In this document: one piece after another, positions 1 through 7,399 of the stretch | Position numbering within the stretch: position 1 is the first letter of the stretch | Layout of the letters: every line of letters starts with the position of its first letter | Assembly (NCBI GenBank): GCA_023260815.1 | Contig: JALQUE010000113.1 | Coordinates: 1 to 10,432 of the forward strand | Length of the DNA: 10,432 nucleotides | Direction: 5' to 3' | From: Roseovarius sp. | GTDB lineage: Bacteria > Pseudomonadota > Alphaproteobacteria > Rhodobacterales > Rhodobacteraceae | Program-made: the position numbers and the translations under genes | The notes under the pieces: generated by a model | Seen by the model: the letters and a program-made list of their open reading frames with translations, nothing else | The model's database searches: none | What the model was told of the DNA's origin: nothing

Positions 1-1722
1 ACGCCCAGCCCCAGTGACCCGTCGCCGACCCCGGTGATCGAACCCGCACCGATCCCGCCCACCATCGTGAACAATGCCTTGGTCTCGGATGTGTCCGGTA
101 TCGGCAGCAACGCCATCCCGACCGACTTGCCCGAGGGAACCACGCAGCTTCGCATCACCTTTGATGATGGCAGCGAAGAGCCGCGCACCGAGGCGATCAC
201 TATCGACGAGAAGGGCATCTGGGTCCTCCCGCTCGAGGCCGAACAAGGCCCCACGGACCTGCCGCAGGGGCTTGCCTCGCTGACCCTCGTGGCGCTCGAC
301 GACGAGGGAGAGGAGCTGGGGACCGCAACCACCGAGATCCTCGTCGACACCATCCCGCCCACCGTTGCCGTGATCGACATTGCGTCGTCGGCAGACGGTG
401 ACTTCATGGTGAACATCGCCGAGCGGGCCGAGCCGGTGACGATCTCGGGCGTCTCGGATGCCGAGGACGGCCAGATTGTGACCATTACCCTCAACGGTGT
501 CGAGTATACCGGCGAGGTGCGCGGCGGCGAATGGAGCATCGAGATCCCGCCTGCCGATCTTGCCAACCTGCCCGATGCCGAGGCGTTCTATTTCATCTCG
601 CCCGTCGTCAGCGATGCCGCCGGCAACGAGACCATGGGCGAGGCCGTCGAGATCACCGCCGATATCTTTGACGCCGCCGACCATCCCGCACCACAGGCCA
701 CGGCCAGCCTCGACATCGATCTGACCGCGCCGACCATTGCCTTTGTCGATGAGGTGCCGTCCGACTATATGCTGACGCTTGCCGTACTGGCGGCAGATCC
801 CGACAGCGGCGCCGAGGTGACCACGAATTCGCCTCAAGGCACGCCCGTCACCCTGACTTTCGAAGACGGCAATGGCGTGACCGCGCTGCGCGTCGAGGAT
901 ACGGTGTCGGATGCCGGCACCTTCGTGATCGATTTCCTAGATGCCGACTTGCTCGACGCTCTGTCGGATCAGACCGCCTATACCGTTACGGTCGAGATTG
1001 CCGATCAAGCGGGCAACACGGCCAGCGACAGTTTCGATCTGACAACCGATTTCAAACTGTCCCTGACCCTGAACGAGGTCGGCGTGGATGGAGCGATTGA
1101 CCTTGAAGGCCCGGCCCTCACCGCTCTGACCGGCACGGCCCTTGGCGCCGATGGCCGGACCGTGACCGTGACATTCGTGAACAGCGACACGCAAGCGGTG
1201 ATCGGCACCACGACCGGCGATGTGACGGGTGGCGCGTGGTCTGCCCCGGTCAACGCCGCCCTTCTGGAACAGATCGCCGCCGGTCAGGCCTATACCGTCA
1301 CGGCTGATGTCAGCAACGCGGATGGGCGCGCGGCGGACACGGTCAGCCAGTCGGTCACCGGCTACTTGCCGTCCGAGTTCAGCTATTCCCTTTTGTCCGA
1401 TTCCAGCCAGTTCGTCACGATCCTGTCCCTCACCGGGGAGGACTTCAATTCAAACGACGGGTTCCGCACCGAGATTTCGTTCGACCCCCTTGAGACCCCC
1501 TATGTTCCAAATGCGGTCTTTTCGAACCCGTCCCTGAACCTCTTCCTGCCCAATGACGCAGGCGCAGACGACGGCACAGATGCGCAACTCGCGCGTGTGG
1601 CGACCGATGTGGACAGCAGGCCCACCGCCGAAGTGATGGTCGAGTTTCAGGATATCGTCGCGCTGGATCAGCTCGCCCGTCGCAGATCATCCTGTCCGAC
1701 CCGACATTCACCTAAGCGGTGA
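1..1722 (+). CDS. 3' end of a large Ig-repeat adhesin, probable type I secretion substrate (partial)
   Basis: The reading frame is open from base 1, so the start lies upstream and 573 residues are visible. After a Pro-rich linker (residues 1-20), four acidic beta-rich repeats follow at about residues 20-120, 121-244, 245-351 and 352-454. Typical bacterial Ig-like motifs include 'VDTIPPTV', 'DLTAPTI', 'VSDAAGNET' and 'IADQAGNTAS'. A different terminal domain ('LSLTGEDFNSNDGFRTEISFD') occupies about residues 455-560. Such repeats form the stalk of BapA/LapA-type surface adhesins, and the exporter genes just downstream support that role. No RTX glycine/aspartate nonapeptides are visible in this part. 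The last 14 residues are Arg/Ser-rich (ending 'CPTRHSPKR') and unlike the acidic body. The +3 frame at the same place reads 'SQIILSDPTFT' then TAA at 1713-1715, a much more plausible secretion-signal end. A one-base loss near 1675-1682 is therefore suspected. Ig-repeat nature is confident; the exact adhesin type is inferred. Confidence 0.85.
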   Translation, partial: TPSPSDPSPTPVIEPAPIPPTIVNNALVSDVSGIGSNAIPTDLPEGTTQLRITFDDGSEEPRTEAITIDEKGIWVLPLEAEQGPTDLPQGLASLTLVALDDEGEELGTATTEILVDTIPPTVAVIDIASSADGDFMVNIAERAEPVTISGVSDAEDGQIVTITLNGVEYTGEVRGGEWSIEIPPADLANLPDAEAFYFISPVVSDAAGNETMGEAVEITADIFDAADHPAPQATASLDIDLTAPTIAFVDEVPSDYMLTLAVLAADPDSGAEVTTNSPQGTPVTLTFEDGNGVTALRVEDTVSDAGTFVIDFLDADLLDALSDQTAYTVTVEIADQAGNTASDSFDLTTDFKLSLTLNEVGVDGAIDLEGPALTALTGTALGADGRTVTVTFVNSDTQAVIGTTTGDVTGGAWSAPVNAALLEQIAAGQAYTVTADVSNADGRAADTVSQSVTGYLPSEFSYSLLSDSSQFVTILSLTGEDFNSNDGFRTEISFDPLETPYVPNAVFSNPSLNLFLPNDAGADDGTDAQLARVATDVDSRPTAEVMVEFQDIVALDQLARRRSSCPTRHSPKR

Positions 1723-1746
1723 CCTAACGCCACATGAAACAGAAGC

Positions 1747-1773
1747 CATGGGCCGGTAGCAGCCCGTGTTTTC
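1747..1773 (+). terminator. Terminator-like hairpin between adhesin and export genes
   Basis: CATGGGC (1747-1753) pairs with GCCCGTG (1762-1768) through seven base pairs including one G-T wobble. The loop is 8 nt and TTTTC follows immediately. It lies 25 bases after the adhesin stop and 21 bases before the preferred start of the next gene. The form is that of a weak Rho-independent terminator or attenuator. The stem is short, so partial read-through is likely. Confidence 0.45.
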
Positions 1774-1793
1774 ACCAGAAAGACACCGCCCTC

Positions 1794-2357
1794 ATGGCCA
1801 TGACTGCAAGTACAGAGCGTGAGAACACGATTGTTCCGGTCACCCCGGAGCGGCACGGCCCCCGTCGCTGGCGCCGTTTTGCGTCCTATGGCTTTGCCCG
1901 GACACTGCAGGACGTGCCGATTGTCCTGGCCAAACTCGAACCAGCCGCCAGCGCCCTGCCATTGGCCTTTTTCCAAACCCGCGCGGCATCCCGGACCGAA
2001 ACCCGGCGTGCCGCCGCCGCCCTTGCAGATGCGGGTCTGCTGACCCGGTGGACGCCCTCGCATGGCATGACCGAGGCCGATGCGGCAGGCTATTGGTCGG
2101 TGGATCAGGCCGCTTTGGGTGCGGTGCCTGAAAATGTATTGGCCACGCTGTGGCAGACAGGCGCTTTGCGGCTGGCGCAGTCGCAGCTGATCTCGCGGCA
2201 CCATATCGGCTGGATCGCCCGTGTTGTCGCAGCCGGGGCCGGACCACCCTTGGCCCGCACCGCGCCCCCTCAGCCCAACGCGCCATCGGGCGATATCGCG
2301 TGTTTCCTGTCGGCGCTGGCGGATGCCCAGGCCGCCGAACAGGATCAGCCGTCATGA
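1794..2357 (+). CDS. SapC-like protein of a type I secretion locus
   Basis: This gene encodes 187 residues from ATG 1794. An in-frame ATG at 1734 lies upstream of the terminator-like hairpin and has no Shine-Dalgarno sequence. ATG 1794 has a weak AGAAAG about 11 nt upstream, and ATG 1800 is also possible. Residues 29-60 ('FASYGFARTLQDVPIVLAKLEPAASALPLAFF') resemble the start of the SapC family, which typically shows 'FA....VPLVAAEFPRAA..YPIVF' and is named after a gene next to the type I S-layer exporter of Campylobacter fetus. The rest (residues 70-187) is Ala-rich and I recognise no further domain. There is no signal peptide or membrane helix, so it should be cytoplasmic. At 187 residues it is shorter than the roughly 240 usual in the family. 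Its stop overlaps the next start (ATGA). The position between substrate and exporter suggests a helper role in adhesin export, which is inference; family membership rests on a short motif. Confidence 0.6.
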   Translation: MAMTASTERENTIVPVTPERHGPRRWRRFASYGFARTLQDVPIVLAKLEPAASALPLAFFQTRAASRTETRRAAAALADAGLLTRWTPSHGMTEADAAGYWSVDQAALGAVPENVLATLWQTGALRLAQSQLISRHHIGWIARVVAAGAGPPLARTAPPQPNAPSGDIACFLSALADAQAAEQDQPS

Positions 2358-2728
2358 TGCGCCGCCCGCTTGCCATCCGCGCCCTGATCCTGCCTGGCGC
2401 CTGCACCGAAGCGCCGGACCTCACGGGGGTCGAGGCCAGCATCGCACCGGCCACCTTGGACGCTCCCGCGCTCGGTCGGGCCAATGCCGCCATTCGGGTG
2501 GCCCCCGCAGAAAAACGCGCCGCCGATTCTGCCTTCAAACCGGACCTTTCCGTCGGGACCGGCGCGGAAACCCGGCGCATCCGCAGCAGCACCGACAGCA
2601 GCCTGTCGCCCTTCGCCCGTGTCTTTGAACGCCGTGCAGGCCGGTGCCTGACCGATTATGCCGGGCTGGCGTTGACCGGCGACATATTGGATGTGTGCGG
2701 GATCGACATTGCCGGGGTGTGGTCATGA
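2354..2728 (+). CDS. Small uncharacterised protein of the secretion operon, possibly exported
   Basis: A 124-residue frame starts at ATG 2354, which overlaps the SapC-like stop (ATGA); ATG 2357 is the alternative. It ends in another ATGA overlap with the ABC exporter start. This tight coupling on both sides is the best evidence that it is real. The N-terminus has two Arg, a short hydrophobic stretch ('LAIRALILPGA') and Cys17, which resembles a weak lipoprotein signal. The -3 residue is Pro instead of the usual Leu, so lipidation is doubtful. The middle is Ala/Arg-rich and probably disordered. The C-terminal third (residues 85-124) contains Cys98 and Cys115 and looks folded. I do not recognise a family. 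It could be a periplasmic accessory factor of the exporter, but that is only an inference from position. Confidence 0.65.
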   Translation: MMRRPLAIRALILPGACTEAPDLTGVEASIAPATLDAPALGRANAAIRVAPAEKRAADSAFKPDLSVGTGAETRRIRSSTDSSLSPFARVFERRAGRCLTDYAGLALTGDILDVCGIDIAGVWS

Positions 2729-4929
2729 CCTCTCGGGATATATCCCCGCATCAGGCCGGTTCGGTCGACGACACCGTGGTTGCCCTCGATCCCGGTCAGC
2801 ACAGCCGCCCCGACGCCATGACCCCCCTTGAGGCGTGCATGTTGCACGTCGCGGCGTATCTGGACCGACCGATCACACTTGCGGCCCTGCACGCGGCGCA
2901 ATCCACCGAAGGGGCCGACACTCTGGGGGTGCGCGATGCGATGACCGCCGCGCAACGGGCTGGGATTCAGACGGCGTTCGGCGCCCGCAAACTGCGCACC
3001 TTCGACGCCATGCTGACACCCGCGATCCTGCTGTTGAAAAACGACCGCGCGGTGGTGCTCTATGGCTTCGGCAAGCGCAATACGGTGCTCATCCATGACC
3101 CGCTTCTGGGCGAGGGAACCGGACAGATCGCCCGAACCGAGTTACAGCAGGCCTATACCGGCTATGCGATCCTGTTGCGGGCCGAACATCGCGATGACAT
3201 TGCCGCCACAGCCGTGGGGCGGCAGGGGCACTGGTTCTGGTCGGCTCTGGCCGCGAACAAATGGTCCTATACGCAGGTGCTTCTGGCGGCGGTGCTGGCG
3301 AATGTTCTGGGGCTGACCACCTCGATCTTCATCATGGTGGTCTATGACCGCATCCTCCCGAACGAGGCGACGGAATCCCTGATCGCCCTGACATTCGGGG
3401 TCGGTATCGCGCTCTTGTTCGATTTCTTCATCAAGACCCTGCGCGCCGGGTTCATCGACCGCGCCGGGCAAAAGGCCGATCTGCTGATGGGCCGGCGCAT
3501 CTTCGATCAGCTCCTCGATCTGCAGATGCGGGCGCGCAAAGGCTCGACCGGTGCTCTGGCCAGCACGCTGCGCGAATTCGAAACACTGCGCGATTTCTTC
3601 ACATCGGCCACGCTTGTCGCGGTGGTGGACCTTCCGTTCATTCTGCTGTTCGTCTGGGTGATCTATCTGATCGGTGGGCCTTTGGCGCTGGTGCCGGCGC
3701 TGGCGGTGCCTGCCGTGCTGGTGGTCGGGATCGCCGTGCAGCCGATCCTGTCGCGCATCGCCGACAAAAGCTTTGCCGACGGCCAGTCCAAACAAAGCGT
3801 TCTGGTCGAAACCGTGTCCGGCCTTGAAACGATCAAGGCCACCGGCGCCGCCTACCGGATGCGCGCCCGATGGGAGGACGCGATTTCCCGACAGTCCGAA
3901 CATGGCCTCCAAAGCCGCGCGGTGATGCAATTCGCGATGAACGCCACCGGCTTCGCGCAGCAGGCCGCCCAGATCATGATCGTGTTCTACGGCGTGTTCC
4001 TGATTACCGATGGCAGCGTCAGCATGGGGGCGCTGATCGCCAGCGTGATCCTGACCGGGCGCGCCCTGGCCCCTTTGGCGCAACTGGCGCAGACCATGAC
4101 CCGGCTCAATCATGCGCGCAGCTCGTATCGCAGCATCGACGCCCTGATGCGCGCCGACAGCGAACGCCCCGAAGGCCGCACATGGCTCAGCCGGCCCCGC
4201 CTCGATGGCGCGATCCGGCTTGAGAATGTGCATTTCACCTATCCCGATCAGCTGGTGGCGACCCTCAAGGGCGTCAGCTTCACCATCCAGCCGGGTGAAA
4301 AGGTGGCGATCCTCGGTCGGATCGGATCAGGCAAAAGCACCGTCGCGCGCATGATGCTCGGGCTGTATCCCCCCGATCAGGGCGCGGTCATGATGGACAA
4401 TACCGACATCCGGCAGATCGATCCGGGCGATCTGCGGCGCAATATCGGATCGGTTCTGCAAGATGTGTGGCTGTTCTCCGGCTCCGTGCGCGAGAATATC
4501 GCCATCGGCGCCCGCCACGCTCGCGATGCCGACATCCTGGAGGCCTCCCGCATCTCCGGGGTCGAGGATTTCATCGCCAGACATCCCTCGGGCTATGACC
4601 TGATGCTTGCCGAACGCGGCGAAGGTCTGTCGGGCGGTCAGCGTCAGGCGATCACGCTGGCCCGCGCCCTTGTCGGAAAACCCCCGATCCTGCTGCTGGA
4701 CGAGCCGACCAGCGCGATGGACGTGCAGAATGAACGGGACGTGATCGCCCGCCTCAAGACGCATATGCGGCATCAGACCATGGTCATCGTGACCCATCGC
4801 CCCAGCCTTCTGGATCTGGTCGACCGCGTCATCGTGATCGAGGATGGCAAGGTCGCTCTGGATGGTGACAAGAGCCTCTTGTCGCAGCGCGCCGCCGCGC
4901 AAGGGGCAGGGGGGGCACATGGCGCGTGA
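2725..4929 (+). CDS. Type I secretion ABC exporter (LapB/HlyB type) with degenerate C39-like domain
   Basis: This 734-residue inner-membrane ABC exporter probably drives ATP-dependent export of the adjacent adhesin. The start at 2725 overlaps the previous stop (ATGA). Residues 30-165 form a C39-peptidase-like domain. Where active peptidases have the catalytic Cys four residues before a conserved 'AC', this protein has Pro34 ('PLEAC'). The usual His position reads Arg108 ('RAVVLYGF'), while the Asp-Pro pair (Asp125) is kept. The domain should bind substrate but not cleave it, as known for HlyB/LapB-type exporters. The membrane domain spans about residues 170-460. The nucleotide-binding domain has Walker A GRIGSGKST (531-539), signature LSGGQ (635-639), Walker B ILLLDEP with Asp659/Glu660, and H-loop His691. 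All are intact, so it should be an active ATPase. Its 3' end overlaps the adaptor gene by 11 bp. Full length for the family. Confidence 0.95.
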   Translation: MTSRDISPHQAGSVDDTVVALDPGQHSRPDAMTPLEACMLHVAAYLDRPITLAALHAAQSTEGADTLGVRDAMTAAQRAGIQTAFGARKLRTFDAMLTPAILLLKNDRAVVLYGFGKRNTVLIHDPLLGEGTGQIARTELQQAYTGYAILLRAEHRDDIAATAVGRQGHWFWSALAANKWSYTQVLLAAVLANVLGLTTSIFIMVVYDRILPNEATESLIALTFGVGIALLFDFFIKTLRAGFIDRAGQKADLLMGRRIFDQLLDLQMRARKGSTGALASTLREFETLRDFFTSATLVAVVDLPFILLFVWVIYLIGGPLALVPALAVPAVLVVGIAVQPILSRIADKSFADGQSKQSVLVETVSGLETIKATGAAYRMRARWEDAISRQSEHGLQSRAVMQFAMNATGFAQQAAQIMIVFYGVFLITDGSVSMGALIASVILTGRALAPLAQLAQTMTRLNHARSSYRSIDALMRADSERPEGRTWLSRPRLDGAIRLENVHFTYPDQLVATLKGVSFTIQPGEKVAILGRIGSGKSTVARMMLGLYPPDQGAVMMDNTDIRQIDPGDLRRNIGSVLQDVWLFSGSVRENIAIGARHARDADILEASRISGVEDFIARHPSGYDLMLAERGEGLSGGQRQAITLARALVGKPPILLLDEPTSAMDVQNERDVIARLKTHMRHQTMVIVTHRPSLLDLVDRVIVIEDGKVALDGDKSLLSQRAAAQGAGGAHGA

Positions 4930-6229
4930 CATGGATTTCAAACGGTTGGCGGCCGACATGCGCGGGCGGTCTCCGGTGCGCGGGTCGATCCTGCTGTTGA
5001 CGATCCTGCTGTTTCTGGTGGCCATCTTCATCTGGGCGGCACGGACGGAAATCGACAACATCACGCGGGCCTTGGGGCGTATCGTGCCCTCGGCCTCGGT
5101 GCAGGTGATCGAAGCCACCGAACCCGGCGTCCTGAAGGCGCTGCATGTGCGCGAAGGCACTGTCGTGGCCGAGGGCGATCTGTTGATGGAACTGGACGGC
5201 ACCATGCTGGACAGCCAACTGGATCAGGAACAGCAGCGCGCCTTCGGGCTGATGGCCCGGATCGAACGTCTACAGGCGGAAATCACCGCGCAGCCGTTGC
5301 GGTTTTCTGACCAACTGGTGGCCCATGCCTTGGATGTGGTGCAATCCGAAACCGCGCTCCATCGCGGACGTCAGGCCGAATTGCAGGCCGAAATCGGCAT
5401 CCTCGAACGCCAGCGCACACAGCGCCGGCAGGAATACGAGGAAGGTCTCGCCGACCGTCAGACCGCGCAAGCCACTCTCGCGGTTCTGGCCGAGGAACGC
5501 GCGCTGATGGCCCCGCTCGTCGACCGCGGCGCGGCGCCCGCGACGACCCTCCTGTCGCTGCGCCGCTCCGAGGCCGAATGGCAGGGCCGCGCCACCCGCT
5601 CCAAGGCGTCTCTGGCCCGGCTGCAGGGCGCGCTTGAAGAAATAGACGACCGCATCCGCGCCCAGAAGGAACGCTTCCGCGCCACGGCCCTGTCCGATCT
5701 GGCGCTGGCCACCGCCGAACTGGCCGCCCTGCGCCCCGCGCTGCCCGCCCTCCAGAGCAGGGCAGACCGCTCCCGCATCGTGGCGCCGGTGCGCGGCATC
5801 GTGAACCGGATACACCGTTCCACACTGGGCAGCATGGCCCGTCAAGGCGAAGAGTTGATCGAGATCGTGCCCCTCGATGACACCCTGCTGGTCGAGGCCC
5901 ATGTCCGCCCCGACGACATCGCGTTCCTCTATCCCGGTCAGCCCGTCAAGGTGCAGATCACCGCCTATGATGCGTCCCGCTACGGCAGTCTTGATGGCGA
6001 GATTCTGCGGATCGGCGCGGATGCCGTCACCCGCTCCGAACGGGACGAGGAAGAGGTCTTCGTCGTCGAGATCCGCACCACGGGCACGATCCTCGATGCC
6101 GATGGCGTCGCGGTCGAGATCATGCCCGGCATGGTCGCTCAGGCCAATATCCTGACAGGGCGCAAGACGGTTCTGGACTATCTGCTACAGCCCGTGGTGC
6201 GCGTCCGCGACAGGGCGTTTCGCGAATAG
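4919..6229 (+). CDS. HlyD/LapC-family periplasmic adaptor of the type I secretion system
   Basis: This 436-residue membrane fusion protein would link the ABC exporter to an outer-membrane channel. ATG 4919 sits behind a G-rich stretch (AGGGGGGG) and overlaps the exporter's end by 11 bp. ATG 4931 is an alternative. A cytoplasmic tail of about 22 residues precedes one membrane helix (residues 23-41, 'SILLLTILLFLVAIFIWAA'). A lipoyl-like half follows at 60-95, then a long alpha-helical coiled-coil hairpin at about 96-286, rich in Glu, Arg, Gln and Ala. The second lipoyl half begins with 'RIVAPVRGIV' (286-295), and a beta-barrel region follows. The C-terminus carries the HlyD-family signature (402-425: 'MPGMVAQANILTGRKT', then 'YLLQP'). 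Length and order match the family well. No TolC homologue follows, so the third component must come from elsewhere. Confidence 0.95.
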   Translation: MARDMDFKRLAADMRGRSPVRGSILLLTILLFLVAIFIWAARTEIDNITRALGRIVPSASVQVIEATEPGVLKALHVREGTVVAEGDLLMELDGTMLDSQLDQEQQRAFGLMARIERLQAEITAQPLRFSDQLVAHALDVVQSETALHRGRQAELQAEIGILERQRTQRRQEYEEGLADRQTAQATLAVLAEERALMAPLVDRGAAPATTLLSLRRSEAEWQGRATRSKASLARLQGALEEIDDRIRAQKERFRATALSDLALATAELAALRPALPALQSRADRSRIVAPVRGIVNRIHRSTLGSMARQGEELIEIVPLDDTLLVEAHVRPDDIAFLYPGQPVKVQITAYDASRYGSLDGEILRIGADAVTRSERDEEEVFVVEIRTTGTILDADGVAVEIMPGMVAQANILTGRKTVLDYLLQPVVRVRDRAFRE

Positions 6230-6273
6230 GCCCGGCCACAGCAACGCCCCCCGGGCCACAGCCCACTCCGGGG
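6229..6273 (+). terminator. GC-rich overlapping hairpins between convergent operons
   Basis: Two alternative stems lie just after the adaptor stop. GGCCCGG (6229-6235) pairs with CCGGGCC (6251-6257), and CCCCGG (6249-6254) pairs with CCGGGG (6268-6273). A near-direct repeat of CCGGCCACAGC also occurs here. Two operons converge at this point, so a shared terminator is expected, but there is no T-run on either strand. Rho-dependent or weak termination is as likely. Confidence 0.3.
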
Positions 6274-6304
6274 CCAACGTCATCCGCTCTCTCGTGGCCG
6301 CGGC

Positions 6305-6502
6305 TCATGTCGCCGACCCGCGACCAGGCGCATGGCCCGTCAGGACGACGTCGCTGGCCGGGCCATCGCGGTCGGCGTGTCCGGTCGCGGCGGTGTAGAC
6401 CTCCAGCGCGCGCGGGGCTTGAGTCTCAAGGGCGCGTTCGCTGAGCAGCGCATTGAACGTATCCCGAAGAAGATAGCTCGGCGGCAGTGTATACTCAGTC
6501 AT
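6305..6502 (-). CDS. 65-residue unknown protein, last gene of the small minus-strand operon
   Basis: ATG 6502 overlaps the stop of the upstream 299-residue gene (ATGA). It is preceded by GGGAGAAAGG, a strong Shine-Dalgarno site that decides this start over an ATG five codons earlier. The N-terminal half ('MTEYTLPPSYLLRDTFNALL' and following) looks like a helical, folded protein segment. The C-terminal part ('HADRDGPASDVVLTGHAPGRGSAT') is low in hydrophobic residues. No membrane segment or signal peptide is seen. It could be a complete small protein or the front piece of a longer one cut off near the junction with the secretion operon. I do not recognise a family. The coupling and ribosome site support real translation. 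Confidence 0.55.
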   Translation of the reverse strand: MTEYTLPPSYLLRDTFNALLSERALETQAPRALEVYTAATGHADRDGPASDVVLTGHAPGRGSAT

Positions 6503-7398
6503 TGACCTTTCTCCCATGCCACCAGATTGGTGGATTTGCCGTGATCCGTTGCGTGCCAGATCAGATCGGCAAGACGTGTGTGGATGGATTGAAGCTGCGG
6601 AACATGCTCGCCGCTCAGGCTGAGTAGAAGCTCACGCTCCAGAGGCAGCCAGAACCAGAACACGCAGCTGGTATATGCGTCCGGGTTGATGTCCGTTTCC
6701 GAGGGGTGCGTGCAGGTGCCGTGGCCCGTCGGATTGCCTGCCGCATCATAGACGGCGACCTGCTCAAGCCTGTGCCCTTGCCGACTCTCTCCGGTGCATC
6801 TCGGCGGAAAGAAAAACCTGCTTGGCCCGCGACGGGGATCGGTCCCGTAGATATCACCCATCTCGCGGATCTCATCTTCATTCGGGTCGCGCAGACGGAA
6901 AACGCCAGGCCCGATCTCGGCATCCTTGCGGCAGTTGAAATTGGCCTTCAGATCATGCCGCGCCGAAAACGCAAGCCCGGCCCCACCCTCGAACCTGCCT
7001 GAGCCATAAGGCACGATGGGCGAATCTATCCGCACGCGCAGGATGTCTTTGCGTGAACCCTCATAGGGCTCCTGAACGAACGCGAAATCCGGCAGCAGGA
7101 CGATCATCGTAAAGCTCAGGTTACATGGATAGTCGGGATTGTCCTTTTTCTGCTGGGCGGTACGGCCTTCATCGGGAAAGTGGAGCCACAGACCGGCAGG
7201 CATTCGCAACACCCAATGCTGATCGTCGGATGTGCCGTCGATCAGGTCCGGACCCGAATTGATCAAGCGGAATTCGGTGGTGCCATCGGCATGTCGGATC
7301 GGCGGGTAAAGCTGCGGATTAGGATCGCGCAAGGACCAGAACATCCACGCCAGTCCGGCAACGAGCACAGCGGCCGCAATCAGGCTCTTGCGTCTCAT
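6499..7398 (-). CDS. Membrane-anchored extracytoplasmic protein of unknown function
   Basis: The 299 residues start with 'MRRKS' and a single hydrophobic helix (residues 5-22). This could be a signal anchor or an uncleaved signal peptide, placing the remainder in the periplasm. The soluble part is rich in aromatics and charged residues. It has five cysteines (92, 156, 201, 229, 245) in short similar settings ('DYPCNLS', 'NFNCRKD', 'PPRCTGE', 'HGTCTHP', 'TSCVFWF'), and paired disulfides are plausible. The end ('LPLERELLLSLSGEHVPQLQSIHTRLADLI') has the shape of a beta-strand followed by an amphipathic helix. That pattern also occurs in some periplasmic immunity proteins of interbacterial toxins, a loose resemblance only. 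No catalytic motif is recognised. It begins 1 bp after the 39-residue peptide's stop and overlaps the 65-residue gene by ATGA. G+C looks lower by eye than in the flanking genes, hinting at separate origin. Confidence 0.75.
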   Translation of the reverse strand: MRRKSLIAAAVLVAGLAWMFWSLRDPNPQLYPPIRHADGTTEFRLINSGPDLIDGTSDDQHWVLRMPAGLWLHFPDEGRTAQQKKDNPDYPCNLSFTMIVLLPDFAFVQEPYEGSRKDILRVRIDSPIVPYGSGRFEGGAGLAFSARHDLKANFNCRKDAEIGPGVFRLRDPNEDEIREMGDIYGTDPRRGPSRFFFPPRCTGESRQGHRLEQVAVYDAAGNPTGHGTCTHPSETDINPDAYTSCVFWFWLPLERELLLSLSGEHVPQLQSIHTRLADLIWHATDHGKSTNLVAWEKGQ

Positions 7399-7399
7399 G

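Noticed and set aside
1734..1793. Longer start for the SapC-like gene at ATG 1734
   Set aside because: There is no Shine-Dalgarno site, the added residues do not look conserved, and the terminator-like hairpin lies within this extension.
3142..4233. 363-codon open frame on the minus strand inside the ABC exporter gene
   Set aside because: It is antisense to a clearly conserved coding sequence, is rich in His/Gln/Asp from reversed codons, and shows no domain. It is a product of high G+C.
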